15,824 nt of DNA from Vicinamibacteria bacterium (GTDB lineage Bacteria > Acidobacteriota > Vicinamibacteria > Vicinamibacterales > UBA2999). Below are positions 1 to 7,564 of this stretch, in pieces (position 1 is the first letter of the stretch; the number at the start of each line of letters is the position of its first letter). The notes beneath the pieces are model-generated. The model was not told where the DNA came from. It saw nothing but the letters and a program-made list of their open reading frames with translations, and ran no database searches. The stretch spans positions 1-15,824 of the forward strand of contig JAICEG010000062.1 of assembly GCA_025924295.1 (NCBI GenBank), read 5' to 3'. The translations under genes and the position numbers were made by a program.

Positions 1-1
1 C

Positions 2-571
2 GCTCAGAGCGGCGAACGGTACGAACCCCCGGTCCTCGTGCTCTTCTCTGGCTCGACGCAGTCTGCCTGCGGGCTCGGGCAATCGGCCATGGGACCGTTC
101 TACTGCCCCGCCGACCGCAAGGTCTATCTCGACCTGTCGTTTTTCCGGGAACTTGATGAGCGATTCGGAGCGCCCGGAGATTTCGCGCAGGCGTACGTCG
201 TCGCCCACGAGGTCGGGCACCACATTCAAACGTTGACTGGCGTCTCAGCGCGAGTAGGCCAAGCGAGGCAACGCGTTGGCGAACGCGAAGGCAACGCACT
301 GTCGGTGCGCCAGGAACTGCAGGCCGACTGCTATGCCGGAGTCTGGGGACACTACGCCGCCCAGGGGGGCCTGCTCGAACCTGGTGACGCCGAGGAAGGT
401 CTCAGGGCGGCGGCCGCGATCGGAGATGACCGCCTGCAGCGGCAATCGCAGGGCACCGTGGTTCCGGAGTCGTTCACACACGGGTCGTCGGAACAGCGGG
501 TCGAGTGGTTCCGCCGCGGCCTCCAGGCGGGGAATGTCGATGTGTGCAACACCTTCGGAACGGGTGGCTAG
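2..571 (+). CDS. YpfJ-type neutral zinc metallopeptidase, C-terminal part (5' end outside window)
   Basis: The reading frame is open from the first full codon (AQSGERYEPPVLVLFSG), so the true start lies left of the window. The segments SACG, GPFYCPADRKVYLDLSFF and FGAPGDFAQAYV lead to the zinc motif HEVGH, encoded at 206-220. Downstream are ELQADCYAGVWGHYA, probably carrying the third zinc ligand, and the family C-terminus FTHGSSEQRVEWFRRGL...CNTF. This layout matches the bacterial Zn_peptidase family typified by YpfJ, whose members usually have an N-terminal membrane anchor and are presumed to act at the envelope. Their substrates are unknown. All expected catalytic residues are visible and the stop is TAG at 569-571. 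The family call is firm; the physiological role is not known. Confidence 0.9.
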   Translation, partial: AQSGERYEPPVLVLFSGSTQSACGLGQSAMGPFYCPADRKVYLDLSFFRELDERFGAPGDFAQAYVVAHEVGHHIQTLTGVSARVGQARQRVGEREGNALSVRQELQADCYAGVWGHYAAQGGLLEPGDAEEGLRAAAAIGDDRLQRQSQGTVVPESFTHGSSEQRVEWFRRGLQAGNVDVCNTFGTGG

Positions 572-774
572 GCAGAGTTCCGTATAAAATTGAGCGCGCA
601 ACACGCAGCCGGTCCGATGAAGTCGGGGAGATAGATCCGGGTGCGACCGGAGGCGTTACTCTGCCAGTCGCTTGTGTCGAGGCTTTCTCCGTAGGCCCGA
701 GGCGCACATCCGGCCGATTCCCTGTGACGGAACGTTGCCAGCACGACCAGCACAAGCGAGGTGTGGAGTAACTG

Positions 775-1890
775 ATGCGCATCGGCATTCCAGCCGAGGT
801 CTACCCGGGCGAAACACGTGTGGCCGCCACGCCAGAGACGGTGAAGAAGTTCACAACCGGCGGTCGTCACAGCGTCATCATCGAAACCAACGCAGGTGCA
901 GGTGCCAACATTCCGGACGCCAGCTTCAAGGCAGCCGGGGCCTCGCTGGGATGTGCGGCCGACATCTACAAGACCGCTGACATCATCCTCAAGGTGAGAC
1001 GGCCGATGGAGTCCGAGTTGCCGTCCCTCCGCAGCGGCAGCATCCTCATCGGTCTCCTCTCCCCACACGAGGGCGTGGACGCCCTGGCGAAGACCGGCGT
1101 CACCGCCTTTTCCATGGAACTGCTGCCGCGCATCACGCGCGCGCAGAACATGGACGTGCTCTCCTCGCAGGCCAACATCGCCGGCTACAAGGCCGTGCTC
1201 ATCGCCGCCTACGAGTACGGGCGCTTCATGCCGATGCTGATGACCGCTGCCGGCACAGTGAAGGCGGCCCGGGTGCTCGTGCTGGGCGCAGGCGTCGCCG
1301 GGCTGCAAGCGATCGCCACCGCCAAGCGACTCGGCGCGGTGATCGAAGCGTTCGACGTCAGGCCTGCGGTCAAGAGCGAGGTCGAGTCGCTCGGCGCGAA
1401 GTTCGTCGAGGTCGAACTGTCCGAGGCAGAGCGGAAAGCCCAGGCGGATGCGGGCGGATACGCGCGCGAGATGAGCGACGACTACAAGCGCCGTCAGGCG
1501 CTGCTCATCGCTGAACGCGCGAAGGCCGCGGACATCGTCATCACCACTGCATTGATTCCCGGGCGGCCGGCGCCGGTCCTGGTCCCAGCAGAGACAGTCG
1601 CCGGTATGAAACCGGGGTCGGTCATCGTGGACATGGCGGTCACTCAGGGTGGCAACTGTCCTCTCAGCAGGAAGGATGAAGTGGTCGAGCAGAACGGCGT
1701 CAAGATCGTGGCCCCCTCGAACATCCCCGCCAGCCTCGCTGCCGACTCGAGCGCGCTCTACGCGCGCAACCTGCTGAACTTCACCGCGCTGCTGCTCGAT
1801 CCCAAAACCGGCGAGCTCACACTCAATCGATCGGACGAAATCCTCGCGGCGACGCTCGTGTGCATCGACGGCGCGCCGGTCAGGAGCTGA
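775..1890 (+). CDS. pntAA: NAD(P) transhydrogenase subunit alpha, part 1 (NAD-binding domain I)
   Basis: This 371-residue soluble subunit binds NAD(H) and supplies hydride to NADP+ in the proton-translocating transhydrogenase. It begins IGIPAEVYPGETRVAATP, typical of the alanine dehydrogenase/PntA N-terminal domain. It contains SQANIAGYKAV (131-141), the dinucleotide-binding GAGVAG (171-176) followed by an acidic strand end (EAFDVR), and the conserved VDMAVTQGGNCPL and APSNIPASLAADSS. The protein ends before any membrane segment, so the alpha chain is split into two genes as in Rhodospirillum rubrum rather than fused as in E. coli. The ATG at 775 has GGAG at 765-768, about six bases upstream. 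The stop at 1888-1890 is one base before the next gene. It heads a three-gene operon, and no clear promoter was found in 572-774. Confidence 0.96.
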   Translation: MRIGIPAEVYPGETRVAATPETVKKFTTGGRHSVIIETNAGAGANIPDASFKAAGASLGCAADIYKTADIILKVRRPMESELPSLRSGSILIGLLSPHEGVDALAKTGVTAFSMELLPRITRAQNMDVLSSQANIAGYKAVLIAAYEYGRFMPMLMTAAGTVKAARVLVLGAGVAGLQAIATAKRLGAVIEAFDVRPAVKSEVESLGAKFVEVELSEAERKAQADAGGYAREMSDDYKRRQALLIAERAKAADIVITTALIPGRPAPVLVPAETVAGMKPGSVIVDMAVTQGGNCPLSRKDEVVEQNGVKIVAPSNIPASLAADSSALYARNLLNFTALLLDPKTGELTLNRSDEILAATLVCIDGAPVRS

Positions 1891-1891
1891 C

Positions 1892-2203
1892 GTGCACGGA
1901 GTCGCTGTCGACCCAATCGTGACCAACCTCATGGTGTTCGTGCTGGCGATCTTTGTCGGCTATCACGTCGTGTGGAACGTGACACCAGCGCTGCACACAC
2001 CGCTCATGAGCGTGACCAACGCCATCAGCTCGGTCATCGTCGTTGGCGCCATCCTCGCGGCCGGACCTGGCCCGCTCGACCGCGGCGCCATTCTCGGCGC
2101 CATCGCGGTCGCGCTGGTGGCGATCAACACGTTCGGCGGGTTCCTGGTCACCGAGCGGATGCTCGAGATGTTCAAGAAGAAAGATCAAAAGGGCCAGCGG
2201 TGA
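1892..2203 (+). CDS. pntAB: NAD(P) transhydrogenase subunit alpha, part 2 (membrane part)
   Basis: This 103-residue membrane protein corresponds to the C-terminal transmembrane half of fused PntA chains. Three hydrophobic segments are visible at about residues 12-30, 43-59 and 66-86, and the conserved loop TPALHTPLMSVTNAISS lies between the first two. It is followed by a basic tail (EMFKKKDQKGQR). With PntB it forms the proton channel of the complex. The start is GTG, placed one base after the pntAA stop, which implies translational coupling; no better in-frame start precedes the first helix. The end overlaps the proposed GTG start of pntB by four bases. Confidence 0.93.
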   Translation: MHGVAVDPIVTNLMVFVLAIFVGYHVVWNVTPALHTPLMSVTNAISSVIVVGAILAAGPGPLDRGAILGAIAVALVAINTFGGFLVTERMLEMFKKKDQKGQR

Positions 2204-3612
2204 CGGAGGCTATGTCCCCAAACCAGGTTGCCCTGTCCTATCTCGCGGCGAGCGTGCTGTTCATCCTCGCCCTCAAAGGTCTTTCCAACCCACTGACGGC
2301 GCGGCGCGGCAATCGCTTCGGCATTGCAGGCATGACGCTCGCCGTGCTCACGACCCTCGCCATCACACAGCGCATCGATCTCACCATCGGCGCTCTTGCC
2401 CTCGGCGGCATCGTCGGATGGATCGTCGCGAAGCGCGTCCAGATGACCCAGATGCCGGAACTGGTGGCCGCGATGCACTCGCTCGTCGGCCTGGCTGCGG
2501 TCCTCATCGCCATCGCGGTCGTGAACAACCCGTCGGCGTTCAGCGTGCCCGATCCGATCCCGGCCGGCAACCGTGTCGAGCTCTTCATCGGGACGTTCGT
2601 TGGCGCCATGACCTTCTCGGGGTCGGTCATCGCCTTCGGCAAGCTGGCCGGACTCGGCAAGGTCTCGAGGCTCTTCTCGAGCGCACCGGTCGTCTTCAAG
2701 GGTCAACACATCGTCAACCTGGTGCTGGCGATCACGATGTTCGGCTTCGGCATCGCCTTCTTCTTTGCCGCTCCCGGCACGCACTGGCCGCCGTTCATCG
2801 TGATGACGACGATCGCGTTCGTGCTCGGCGTACTGATCATCATTCCGATCGGTGGCGCCGACATGCCGGTCGTCATCTCGATGCTGAACAGCTATTCGGG
2901 CTGGGCGGCCTCGGGCATCGGCTTCTCGCTCAACAACCCGCTGCTCATCGTTGCGGGATCGCTCGTCGGATCTTCAGGCGCGATCCTCTCGTACATCATG
3001 TGCAAGGCGATGAACCGCTCGTTCTTCAGCGTGATCCTCGGTGGCTTCGGCAGCGCGGAGGGTGCGACCTCAGCGGAAACGCAGCAAAAGACGGTCAAGT
3101 CGGGATCGCCGGATGACGTCGCTTTCCTGCTGGGCAACGCCGAGAGCGTCATCATCATTCCCGGCTACGGTCTGGCCGTTGCGCGAGCGCAGCATGCGGT
3201 CAAGGAGATGGCTCACAAGCTGGCGGCCAAGGGCGTGAACGTGCGATACGCGATTCACCCGGTGGCCGGCCGCATGCCCGGCCACATGAACGTGCTGCTC
3301 GCGGAAGCCGAGGTCCCCTACGACCAGGTGCAGGAGATGGAGGACATCAACGGCGACTTCGGAAGCACCGACATCGCGTTCGTGCTGGGCGCGAACGACG
3401 TCGTGAATCCGCTCGCCGAAGAAAAGGGCAGCCCGATCTACGGGATGCCGATCCTCGAAGCGCACAAGGCGCGAACGGTGATCGTCAACAAGCGCTCGAT
3501 GGCTTCGGGATACGCCGGCATCGACAACCCGCTGTTCTACATGGATCGCACGATGATGGTGTTCGGCGACGCCAAGAAAGTCGTCGAGGACATCGTCAAA
3601 GCCATCGAGTAG
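2200..3612 (+). CDS. pntB: NAD(P) transhydrogenase subunit beta
   Basis: This 470-residue protein combines the membrane domain, which moves protons, with the NADP(H)-binding domain III. The N-terminal two thirds carries a series of hydrophobic helices. H93 in MPELVAAMHSLVGLAA corresponds to the proton-pathway histidine of E. coli PntB, and D221 in GGADMPVV to its conserved aspartate. Domain III shows IIIPGYGLAVARAQ (319-331), HPVAGRMPGHMNVLLAEA, DIAFVLGANDVVNP and KRSMASGYAGIDN (431-443). I chose GTG at 2200: it overlaps the pntAB stop as GTGA and has AAGGG at 2189-2193 at good spacing. The ATG at 2212 is the alternative, but its GGAGG ends only two bases before it. The open frame continues upstream to 1972, which is only a shadow of pntAB. 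Confidence 0.96.
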   Translation: MTEAMSPNQVALSYLAASVLFILALKGLSNPLTARRGNRFGIAGMTLAVLTTLAITQRIDLTIGALALGGIVGWIVAKRVQMTQMPELVAAMHSLVGLAAVLIAIAVVNNPSAFSVPDPIPAGNRVELFIGTFVGAMTFSGSVIAFGKLAGLGKVSRLFSSAPVVFKGQHIVNLVLAITMFGFGIAFFFAAPGTHWPPFIVMTTIAFVLGVLIIIPIGGADMPVVISMLNSYSGWAASGIGFSLNNPLLIVAGSLVGSSGAILSYIMCKAMNRSFFSVILGGFGSAEGATSAETQQKTVKSGSPDDVAFLLGNAESVIIIPGYGLAVARAQHAVKEMAHKLAAKGVNVRYAIHPVAGRMPGHMNVLLAEAEVPYDQVQEMEDINGDFGSTDIAFVLGANDVVNPLAEEKGSPIYGMPILEAHKARTVIVNKRSMASGYAGIDNPLFYMDRTMMVFGDAKKVVEDIVKAIE

Positions 3613-3729
3613 CAGCGAGACCTTTTCCGTACACACCTGAGCTGCCGGCGATCGGTTGCGACTAGAATCGGGTCTCGCCGCTGGCGAGCCGATACTCCAA
3701 ACGCCTCTCGAACGACCTGAGGTGATGCG

Positions 3730-4389
3730 ATGAGACGCGCCCTTCTTCTACTCGCGATCGTCGTCGGGGCGGGTTGTGGTGATGACGACATGGCGACCAC
3801 ACCCTCCGCTTCGTCCTTGAGCTTTTTCGTCACGAGTGCGACCAGTACGACGGGCAACCTGGGAGGACTCGCGGGAGCAGATGTCATCTGTCGACAGCTG
3901 GCAACCGCCGTCGGACAGGGTGGCCGCACGTGGCGCGCCTACCTCAGCGTCGAGCGCGACCCAGCGAATGGGAATCAGCCGACTCACGCCAGGGATCGGA
4001 TCGGCGCGGGTCCCTGGTTCAACGCGAACCGCGTGGCGGTCGCCAACAGTCTTGGGGAGCTCCATGCCCGGCCCGGTGATGCCAGCCTGTTCGTGGACGA
4101 GCGTGGTCAACGAATCAACGGTCAGTGGACCGGATCACCGGGGCCCGTCGAACACGACATCCTGACCGGCTCGAATGCCGATGGTACGGTCGCCGCGGGA
4201 CTCACGTGCGCGGACTGGACGTCGGCTTCCGCGACTATTGCGGCACAAGTCGGACACTCCGACGGGATGGGCCCTAATCAGAGCACGACCGGCACGCTGT
4301 CCTCGTGGAACTCGGCACATGCGAGCCTGAGTTGCGCGAACACGGCTCCGCGCGGAGGCGCGGGCCGCTTCTATTGCTTCGCCCGCTAG
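3730..4389 (+). CDS. Secreted lectin-like (DUF1554-like) putative lipoprotein
   Basis: This 219-residue protein has a signal peptide (MRRALLLLAIVVGAGC) and a likely lipid-attachment Cys16 followed by GDDD. The lipobox is imperfect because the -3 residue is Gly, so plain secretion is possible. The mature part reads FFVTSATSTTGNLGGLAGAD, then VICRQLA, TWRAYLS, ARDRIGAGPWFNANRVAVA, TCADWTS and a final GRFYCFAR. This pattern resembles DUF1554 and related C-type-lectin or endostatin-like domains. Four cysteines remain after the signal (54, 160, 202, 216), enough for the two disulfides of such folds. ATG 3730 has GAGGTGA at 3719-3725. The upstream region 3613-3729 contains a short stem-loop at 3674-3688. 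A strong hairpin begins at the stop codon. It is a single-gene unit with no functional link to its neighbours; the ligand is unknown. Confidence 0.8.
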   Translation: MRRALLLLAIVVGAGCGDDDMATTPSASSLSFFVTSATSTTGNLGGLAGADVICRQLATAVGQGGRTWRAYLSVERDPANGNQPTHARDRIGAGPWFNANRVAVANSLGELHARPGDASLFVDERGQRINGQWTGSPGPVEHDILTGSNADGTVAAGLTCADWTSASATIAAQVGHSDGMGPNQSTTGTLSSWNSAHASLSCANTAPRGGAGRFYCFAR

Positions 4390-4416
4390 CGCGCGTTTCA
4401 CTTCGGTGTCGCGCGC
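4389..4416 (+). terminator. UUCG-capped hairpin at the end of the lectin-like gene
   Basis: GCGCGCG (4389-4395) pairs with CGCGCGC (4410-4416). Inside it, CAC (4399-4401) pairs with GTG (4406-4408) around a C(TTCG)G loop, the exceptionally stable UUCG tetraloop. The stem starts on the last base of the stop codon. No T-run follows, so it may act as an mRNA 3' end stabiliser or a weak or factor-assisted terminator rather than a classical intrinsic one. Confidence 0.5.
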
Positions 4417-4439
4417 GAGGCACAGAGGCATTGAGAAAA

Positions 4440-4458
4440 GCGGCTATAGCCGCGGCTA
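4440..4458. repeat. Nested palindromes built from GCGGCTA / TAGCCGC
   Basis: GCGGCTATAGCCGC (4440-4453) is a perfect 14-base palindrome. It overlaps TAGCCGCGGCTA (4447-4458), a perfect 12-base palindrome. Together they give GCGGCTA, its inverse, and GCGGCTA again with a 12-base period. It lies in untranslated DNA, preceded by GAAAA. It could be a dispersed palindromic repeat of the genome or a protein-binding site; one copy cannot distinguish these. Confidence 0.6.
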
Positions 4459-4499
4459 CACGCGCGAATTGCGAAGGCAGGGAGGAATGCGTCCACCCG

Positions 4500-4609
4500 T
4501 GCACTCCGGTGCAACCTTCATGCGACTTCACTGGTGCGCCGCTTCTAGAACAGCTGAACTCGTCATTTCTTAGTCTGCTCCAAGGCAGACCTCGCGTGCG
4601 CACTCACGC
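4500..4609. other. Untranslated region with further inverted repeats between the lectin-like and receiver-PilZ genes
   Basis: The gap between genes (4390-4673) holds three more short inverted repeats. TGCAC/GTGCA (4500-4504 with 4509-4513) surrounds TCCG. GTCTGC/GCAGAC (4573-4578 with 4585-4590) has a six-base loop. GCGTG/CACGC (4594-4598 with 4605-4609) also has a six-base loop. No convincing promoter was identified. A 28-codon open frame starting at ATG 4487 lies here but resembles no known protein. Confidence 0.4.
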
Positions 4610-4673
4610 ATAGTCACGATTTTCCGGCCACTGTGATGCGGCCCGGGATTTGCCTCAACAGTCTCCAACAACC

Positions 4674-5546
4674 ATGGCGCACATCCTGGCAATCGAACCG
4701 GATCCGGAAAGAATCGTAATCCTGCAGCGGCTGGTCAGCGAGACGCTGAACGCCGAAGTGGTCGTGGCATCTTCAGCCGACGCTGCCATCAATGCGTTGT
4801 CTGAACGGCAGCCCGATCTGATTCTCACCTCGACACTGCTCCCCTCAGGCGAGGATCAGCAACTGGCTGCTCACCTGCGATCGGCGCCGGCCCTCGACCA
4901 TCTGCCGATCCTGACGATTCCGCCGCTCGTCGACCGGGCCGCGAAATCGAATGGCCTGATCTCCCGTTTCTTCCGCCGCCGCCAGACCACGGAACCAACC
5001 TACGACGTCGACGCAGTGGCATCGAGAATCCGTGAAGCGCTCGCGCAGTCTCGCGCTGATGCCGCGCGCTTCAACGATACGTGGCGCCCGGCACGAGCGG
5101 TGCTCCTCGAGCAGTCGCAGGATCACGCGATGGAAGAAACCGTCAGCCTGCTGCGCATGCTCGACGCAGAACTCGAGCGCTACTGCGGCCTTGCCCCTCA
5201 CAAGGAGCGGGCAACACGATGGGAACGCGGCGAGCTTCCGTGGCTCGAGAGCATCAGGCTGACCTGGGGCGCCGAGTTGAATCTGCTCAACATGTCGAGC
5301 AGCGGTCTCCTCGTCGAGTCAGGCATCCGCATGACACTTGGAAACCGCACCGACTTCCAGCTGGAGGACTGCGACCGGCGGGACGTCGTGATCCCTGGAC
5401 GCATCGTTCGCAGCGATGTGTCGATGGTGAACAGTCTTGGCGTCAAGTACGTGACCGCCGCCGTTTTCGAGAAGCCGTTCGAGTTAATCGGACCGGACGG
5501 GTCGCTGCCGCCGATCATCACGCAGCCAAGCGGCTTTCGCCGCTGA
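4674..5546 (+). CDS. Degenerate receiver domain - PilZ domain protein
   Basis: This 290-residue soluble protein begins MAHILAIEPDPERIVILQRL, the first strand and helix of a response-regulator receiver. At the phosphoacceptor strand it reads PDLILTSTLLP, where PDLILLDVMLP is usual, so Ser53 replaces the aspartate. One acidic-pocket residue is Pro9, and the conserved Thr and Lys of the last strands are not recognisable. The domain therefore probably cannot be phosphorylated. A basic stretch RFFRRR (98-103) and a helical linker (115-175) follow. The C-terminal domain (about 183-270) has the PilZ motif NxSxxG as NMSSSG (206-211). The preceding arginine motif is only loosely kept (RATRWER), so c-di-GMP binding is possible but unproven. 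I chose ATG 4674 because the receiver strand begins right there; TTG 4650 is an in-frame alternative. Neither has a clear ribosome-binding site. Confidence 0.8.
   Translation: MAHILAIEPDPERIVILQRLVSETLNAEVVVASSADAAINALSERQPDLILTSTLLPSGEDQQLAAHLRSAPALDHLPILTIPPLVDRAAKSNGLISRFFRRRQTTEPTYDVDAVASRIREALAQSRADAARFNDTWRPARAVLLEQSQDHAMEETVSLLRMLDAELERYCGLAPHKERATRWERGELPWLESIRLTWGAELNLLNMSSSGLLVESGIRMTLGNRTDFQLEDCDRRDVVIPGRIVRSDVSMVNSLGVKYVTAAVFEKPFELIGPDGSLPPIITQPSGFRR
5529..5544. terminator. Stem-loop between convergent genes
   Basis: AGCGGC (5529-5534) and GCCGCT (5539-5544) form a perfect six-pair stem around TTTC, running into the stop codon of the PilZ gene. A smaller CAGC/GCTG stem follows at 5547-5558. 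The convergent gene ends at 5578. There is no T-run on either strand, so a bidirectional terminator is only a suggestion. Confidence 0.3.
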
Positions 5547-5577
5547 CAGCCGTAGCTGAGAGCGGTAGTGGGCGGCG

Positions 5578-6981
5578 TTATCCGGACACCCCTCCCAACA
5601 TAACCACGCGGATGACAACCGCGCGCGTGGTGATGTAGGTGTTGTGGGTGTTGAAAAACCCGATGTGCACGGCCGGGTTGCCCGGCGTGATCATCGTCGA
5701 GAGCAGTTCGACTGGCGTGGAGATGTCGACGAACGGGAATGCCGGCTGCATGATCGTTTCGACCGACTCCTTCTTCACGGCGGGTTGGCGAACGATCTCC
5801 TCGTAAAGATGCGTCTCGTTGAGGGAGCCGATGATGCGGCCTTCCTTGGTGATTGAGATCTGGGAGAAGTCGTGGAGGCTCATCAGCTTCGCTGCCTCCT
5901 CGACGCTGCGGGCGGCCTCCACTGTGAACAACTCGCCCGAGACACCGGCCGCCACGAGATCGCGGGCGGTAGTACCGGTCACCTCGAGGAAACCCTTCGC
6001 ACCCATCCACTCGTCGTTGTACATCTTCCCCCTGTACCGCGAGCCGTGGTCATGAAAGACGACCACCACGACATCGCCCTTCCTGAAACGATCGGCCAGC
6101 TGGATCACGCCAGCCATCGCCGCCCCGGCTGAATTCCCGGCAAAGATTCCCTCTTCACGCGCCAGCCGTCTCGTCATCAGCGCCGCATCCTTGTCGGTCA
6201 CCTTCTCGAAGTGGTCGATGATGCCGAAGTCGACGTTGGCGGGGATGAAGTCCTCACCGATGCCCTCGGTGATGTACGGGTAGATCTCGTTCTTGTCGAA
6301 GATGCCGGTCTCTTTGTACTTCTTGAACACGGAGCCGTAGGTATCGATGCCCCACACCTTCACAGCGGGGTTACGCTCCTTCAGGTAGCGCCCGATGCCG
6401 CTGATGGTCCCGCCGGTTCCCACGCCGACGACAAGGTGAGTGACGGCACCGCTGGTCTGTTCCCAGATCTCGGGTGCCGTCTGTTCATAGTGCGCGGCGG
6501 TGTTCGAAGGGTTGTCGTACTGGTTCGCTTTCCAGGCGCCGGGAATTTCCCGCTGCAGGCGCGACGACACTGAGTAGTACGAACGTGGGTCTTCGGGATC
6601 GACGTCGGTCGGGCAGACGACGACCTCGGCGCCAAACGCTTTCAGCGCGTCGATCTTCTCCTTCGACTGTTTGTCGGTAGTCGTAAAGATGCAGCGGTAG
6701 CCCTTGATCGCAGCAACGATAGCCAGGCCCATGCCGGTGTTGCCCGACGTCCCCTCCACAATCGTGCCGCCAGGCCTGAGCAGACCGCTGCGCTCGGCAT
6801 CCTCGATCATCCGGAGCGCGATGCGGTCCTTGATCGAGTTGCCGGGGTTGAATGTCTCGACCTTGGCGAGCACCGTCGCCTCGGTCACGTCCCGTGTAAG
6901 CGCATTGATGCGAACCATCGGCGTATTGCCGATGGCATCGAGAATCGTGTCGCAGATTTTGACGCCGGCAGGTTGGGCCAC
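5578..6981 (-). CDS. Cystathionine beta-synthase / cysteine synthase with C-terminal CBS-domain region
   Basis: This is a 467-residue PLP enzyme of fold type II. The catalytic part shows GNTPMVRI, the PLP lysine K51 in FNPGNSIKDR, EGTSGNTGMGLA (76-87) at the substrate and cofactor site, YDNPSNTAAHYEQTAPEIW, and the phosphate-binding GVGTGGT (186-192). After HDHGSRYRGKMYNDEWM, residues about 340-467 form a CBS-domain pair (LMSLHDFSQISI...GRIIGSLNE and VETIMQPAFPFV...), which usually binds adenosyl ligands and regulates activity. The N-terminal haem-binding extension of animal enzymes is absent. It condenses serine with homocysteine (cystathionine) or uses serine derivatives and sulfide (cysteine); sequence alone does not settle which. 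The frame is open to 7113, but that would invade the DinB gene, so I chose GTG 6981, just before the conserved N-terminus. It is the last gene of the minus-strand series, 37 bases after DinB. Confidence 0.9.
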   Translation of the reverse strand: MAQPAGVKICDTILDAIGNTPMVRINALTRDVTEATVLAKVETFNPGNSIKDRIALRMIEDAERSGLLRPGGTIVEGTSGNTGMGLAIVAAIKGYRCIFTTTDKQSKEKIDALKAFGAEVVVCPTDVDPEDPRSYYSVSSRLQREIPGAWKANQYDNPSNTAAHYEQTAPEIWEQTSGAVTHLVVGVGTGGTISGIGRYLKERNPAVKVWGIDTYGSVFKKYKETGIFDKNEIYPYITEGIGEDFIPANVDFGIIDHFEKVTDKDAALMTRRLAREEGIFAGNSAGAAMAGVIQLADRFRKGDVVVVVFHDHGSRYRGKMYNDEWMGAKGFLEVTGTTARDLVAAGVSGELFTVEAARSVEEAAKLMSLHDFSQISITKEGRIIGSLNETHLYEEIVRQPAVKKESVETIMQPAFPFVDISTPVELLSTMITPGNPAVHIGFFNTHNTYITTRAVVIRVVMLGGVSG

Positions 6982-7018
6982 GCTCTGATTGTATCTGGTC
7001 GCTCGCGCGCCTCTGCCA

Positions 7019-7558
7019 CTAGCGGCCGGCCTGTTCCGCCTGCCAGAGGTGCCGATGCTGGTGACGCGACAGGATGGACAGGGCCGAGAACACGTTGTAG
7101 CGAACCCTGGCATTGAATGGCGACACGATCTTCACGCGGTCGATCGGCAGCCCCTCGGCCTGCCGGGTCACCGCGATCTGGTCGGCCTGCAACCGATCGA
7201 ACTCGGCCGTGATCTCTTCGACTGGCCGATCACCTGACGGTACGAATGCGGGAATCGTCTTCGCCTTGAACCGGCCGGGCGTACTGATGCTGCGCCACAG
7301 CAGCCAGCCCACGATGTCGCGTCGATAACGGGCGCCCGGAGAGCGCTGCAACCGGCGCGCCTCCTCGAGCCCTTGCCGAATCAGCGGCACCATCGCGATG
7401 GCCGTGAGGTTGAGGTGAGCCACGCTCTCCGCAGGCGACCAGCTCTCCGGCGCCGGTCTCCTGCTCCACTGCGTGGGAGCAAGCCTGCGACCTAACTCGC
7501 GGAGCCTCACCGACGCCGACTCGAATTCCGCCACGATCTCTTCGAGTTGCTGGTGCAC
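7019..7558 (-). CDS. DinB-like family protein
   Basis: This is a 179-residue protein of the DinB/YfiT four-helix-bundle superfamily. The hallmark RPAPESWSPAESVAHLNLT (33-52) brings the first metal-binding histidine, H48. The C-terminal SRHQHRHLWQAEQ supplies H166 and H170 (with H168 nearby). Members bind a divalent metal, and some are thiol-dependent S-transferases, but this subgroup has no assigned reaction. The start is GTG. AGGTAGG overlaps the stop of the upstream membrane-protein gene, only six bases away, so the two are probably translationally coupled. The middle part (RYRRDIVGWLLWRSISTPGR) is amphipathic and not obviously membrane-spanning. Confidence 0.85.
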   Translation of the reverse strand: MHQQLEEIVAEFESASVRLRELGRRLAPTQWSRRPAPESWSPAESVAHLNLTAIAMVPLIRQGLEEARRLQRSPGARYRRDIVGWLLWRSISTPGRFKAKTIPAFVPSGDRPVEEITAEFDRLQADQIAVTRQAEGLPIDRVKIVSPFNARVRYNVFSALSILSRHQHRHLWQAEQAGR

Positions 7559-7564
7559 GAGCGC

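Noticed and set aside
583..590. TATAAAAT as a -10 box for the pnt operon
   Set aside because: No matching -35 element lies about 17 bases upstream, and it is nearly 190 bases from the start codon.
568..1932. A 454-codon open frame on the minus strand opposite pntAA
   Set aside because: It is a shadow of a GC-rich gene whose plus-strand product is unmistakable; its translation is rich in His, Asp and Arg and shows no family motif.
1972..2199. Upstream extension of the pntB frame
   Set aside because: It lies within pntAB in another frame and encodes an Arg/His-rich stretch unlike any PntB N-terminus.
3663..3668. TAGAAT as a -10 box for the lectin-like gene
   Set aside because: The spacing to the gene is plausible, but no credible -35 hexamer was found, so it was not annotated as a promoter.
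4487..4573. A 28-codon open frame with GGAGG just upstream
   Set aside because: GGAGG is only one base from the ATG, too close for a ribosome site; the peptide resembles nothing known and overlaps inverted repeats.
6982..7113. N-terminal extension of the cystathionine beta-synthase frame
   Set aside because: It would overlap the DinB gene, and the added residues are low-complexity and unlike the family.
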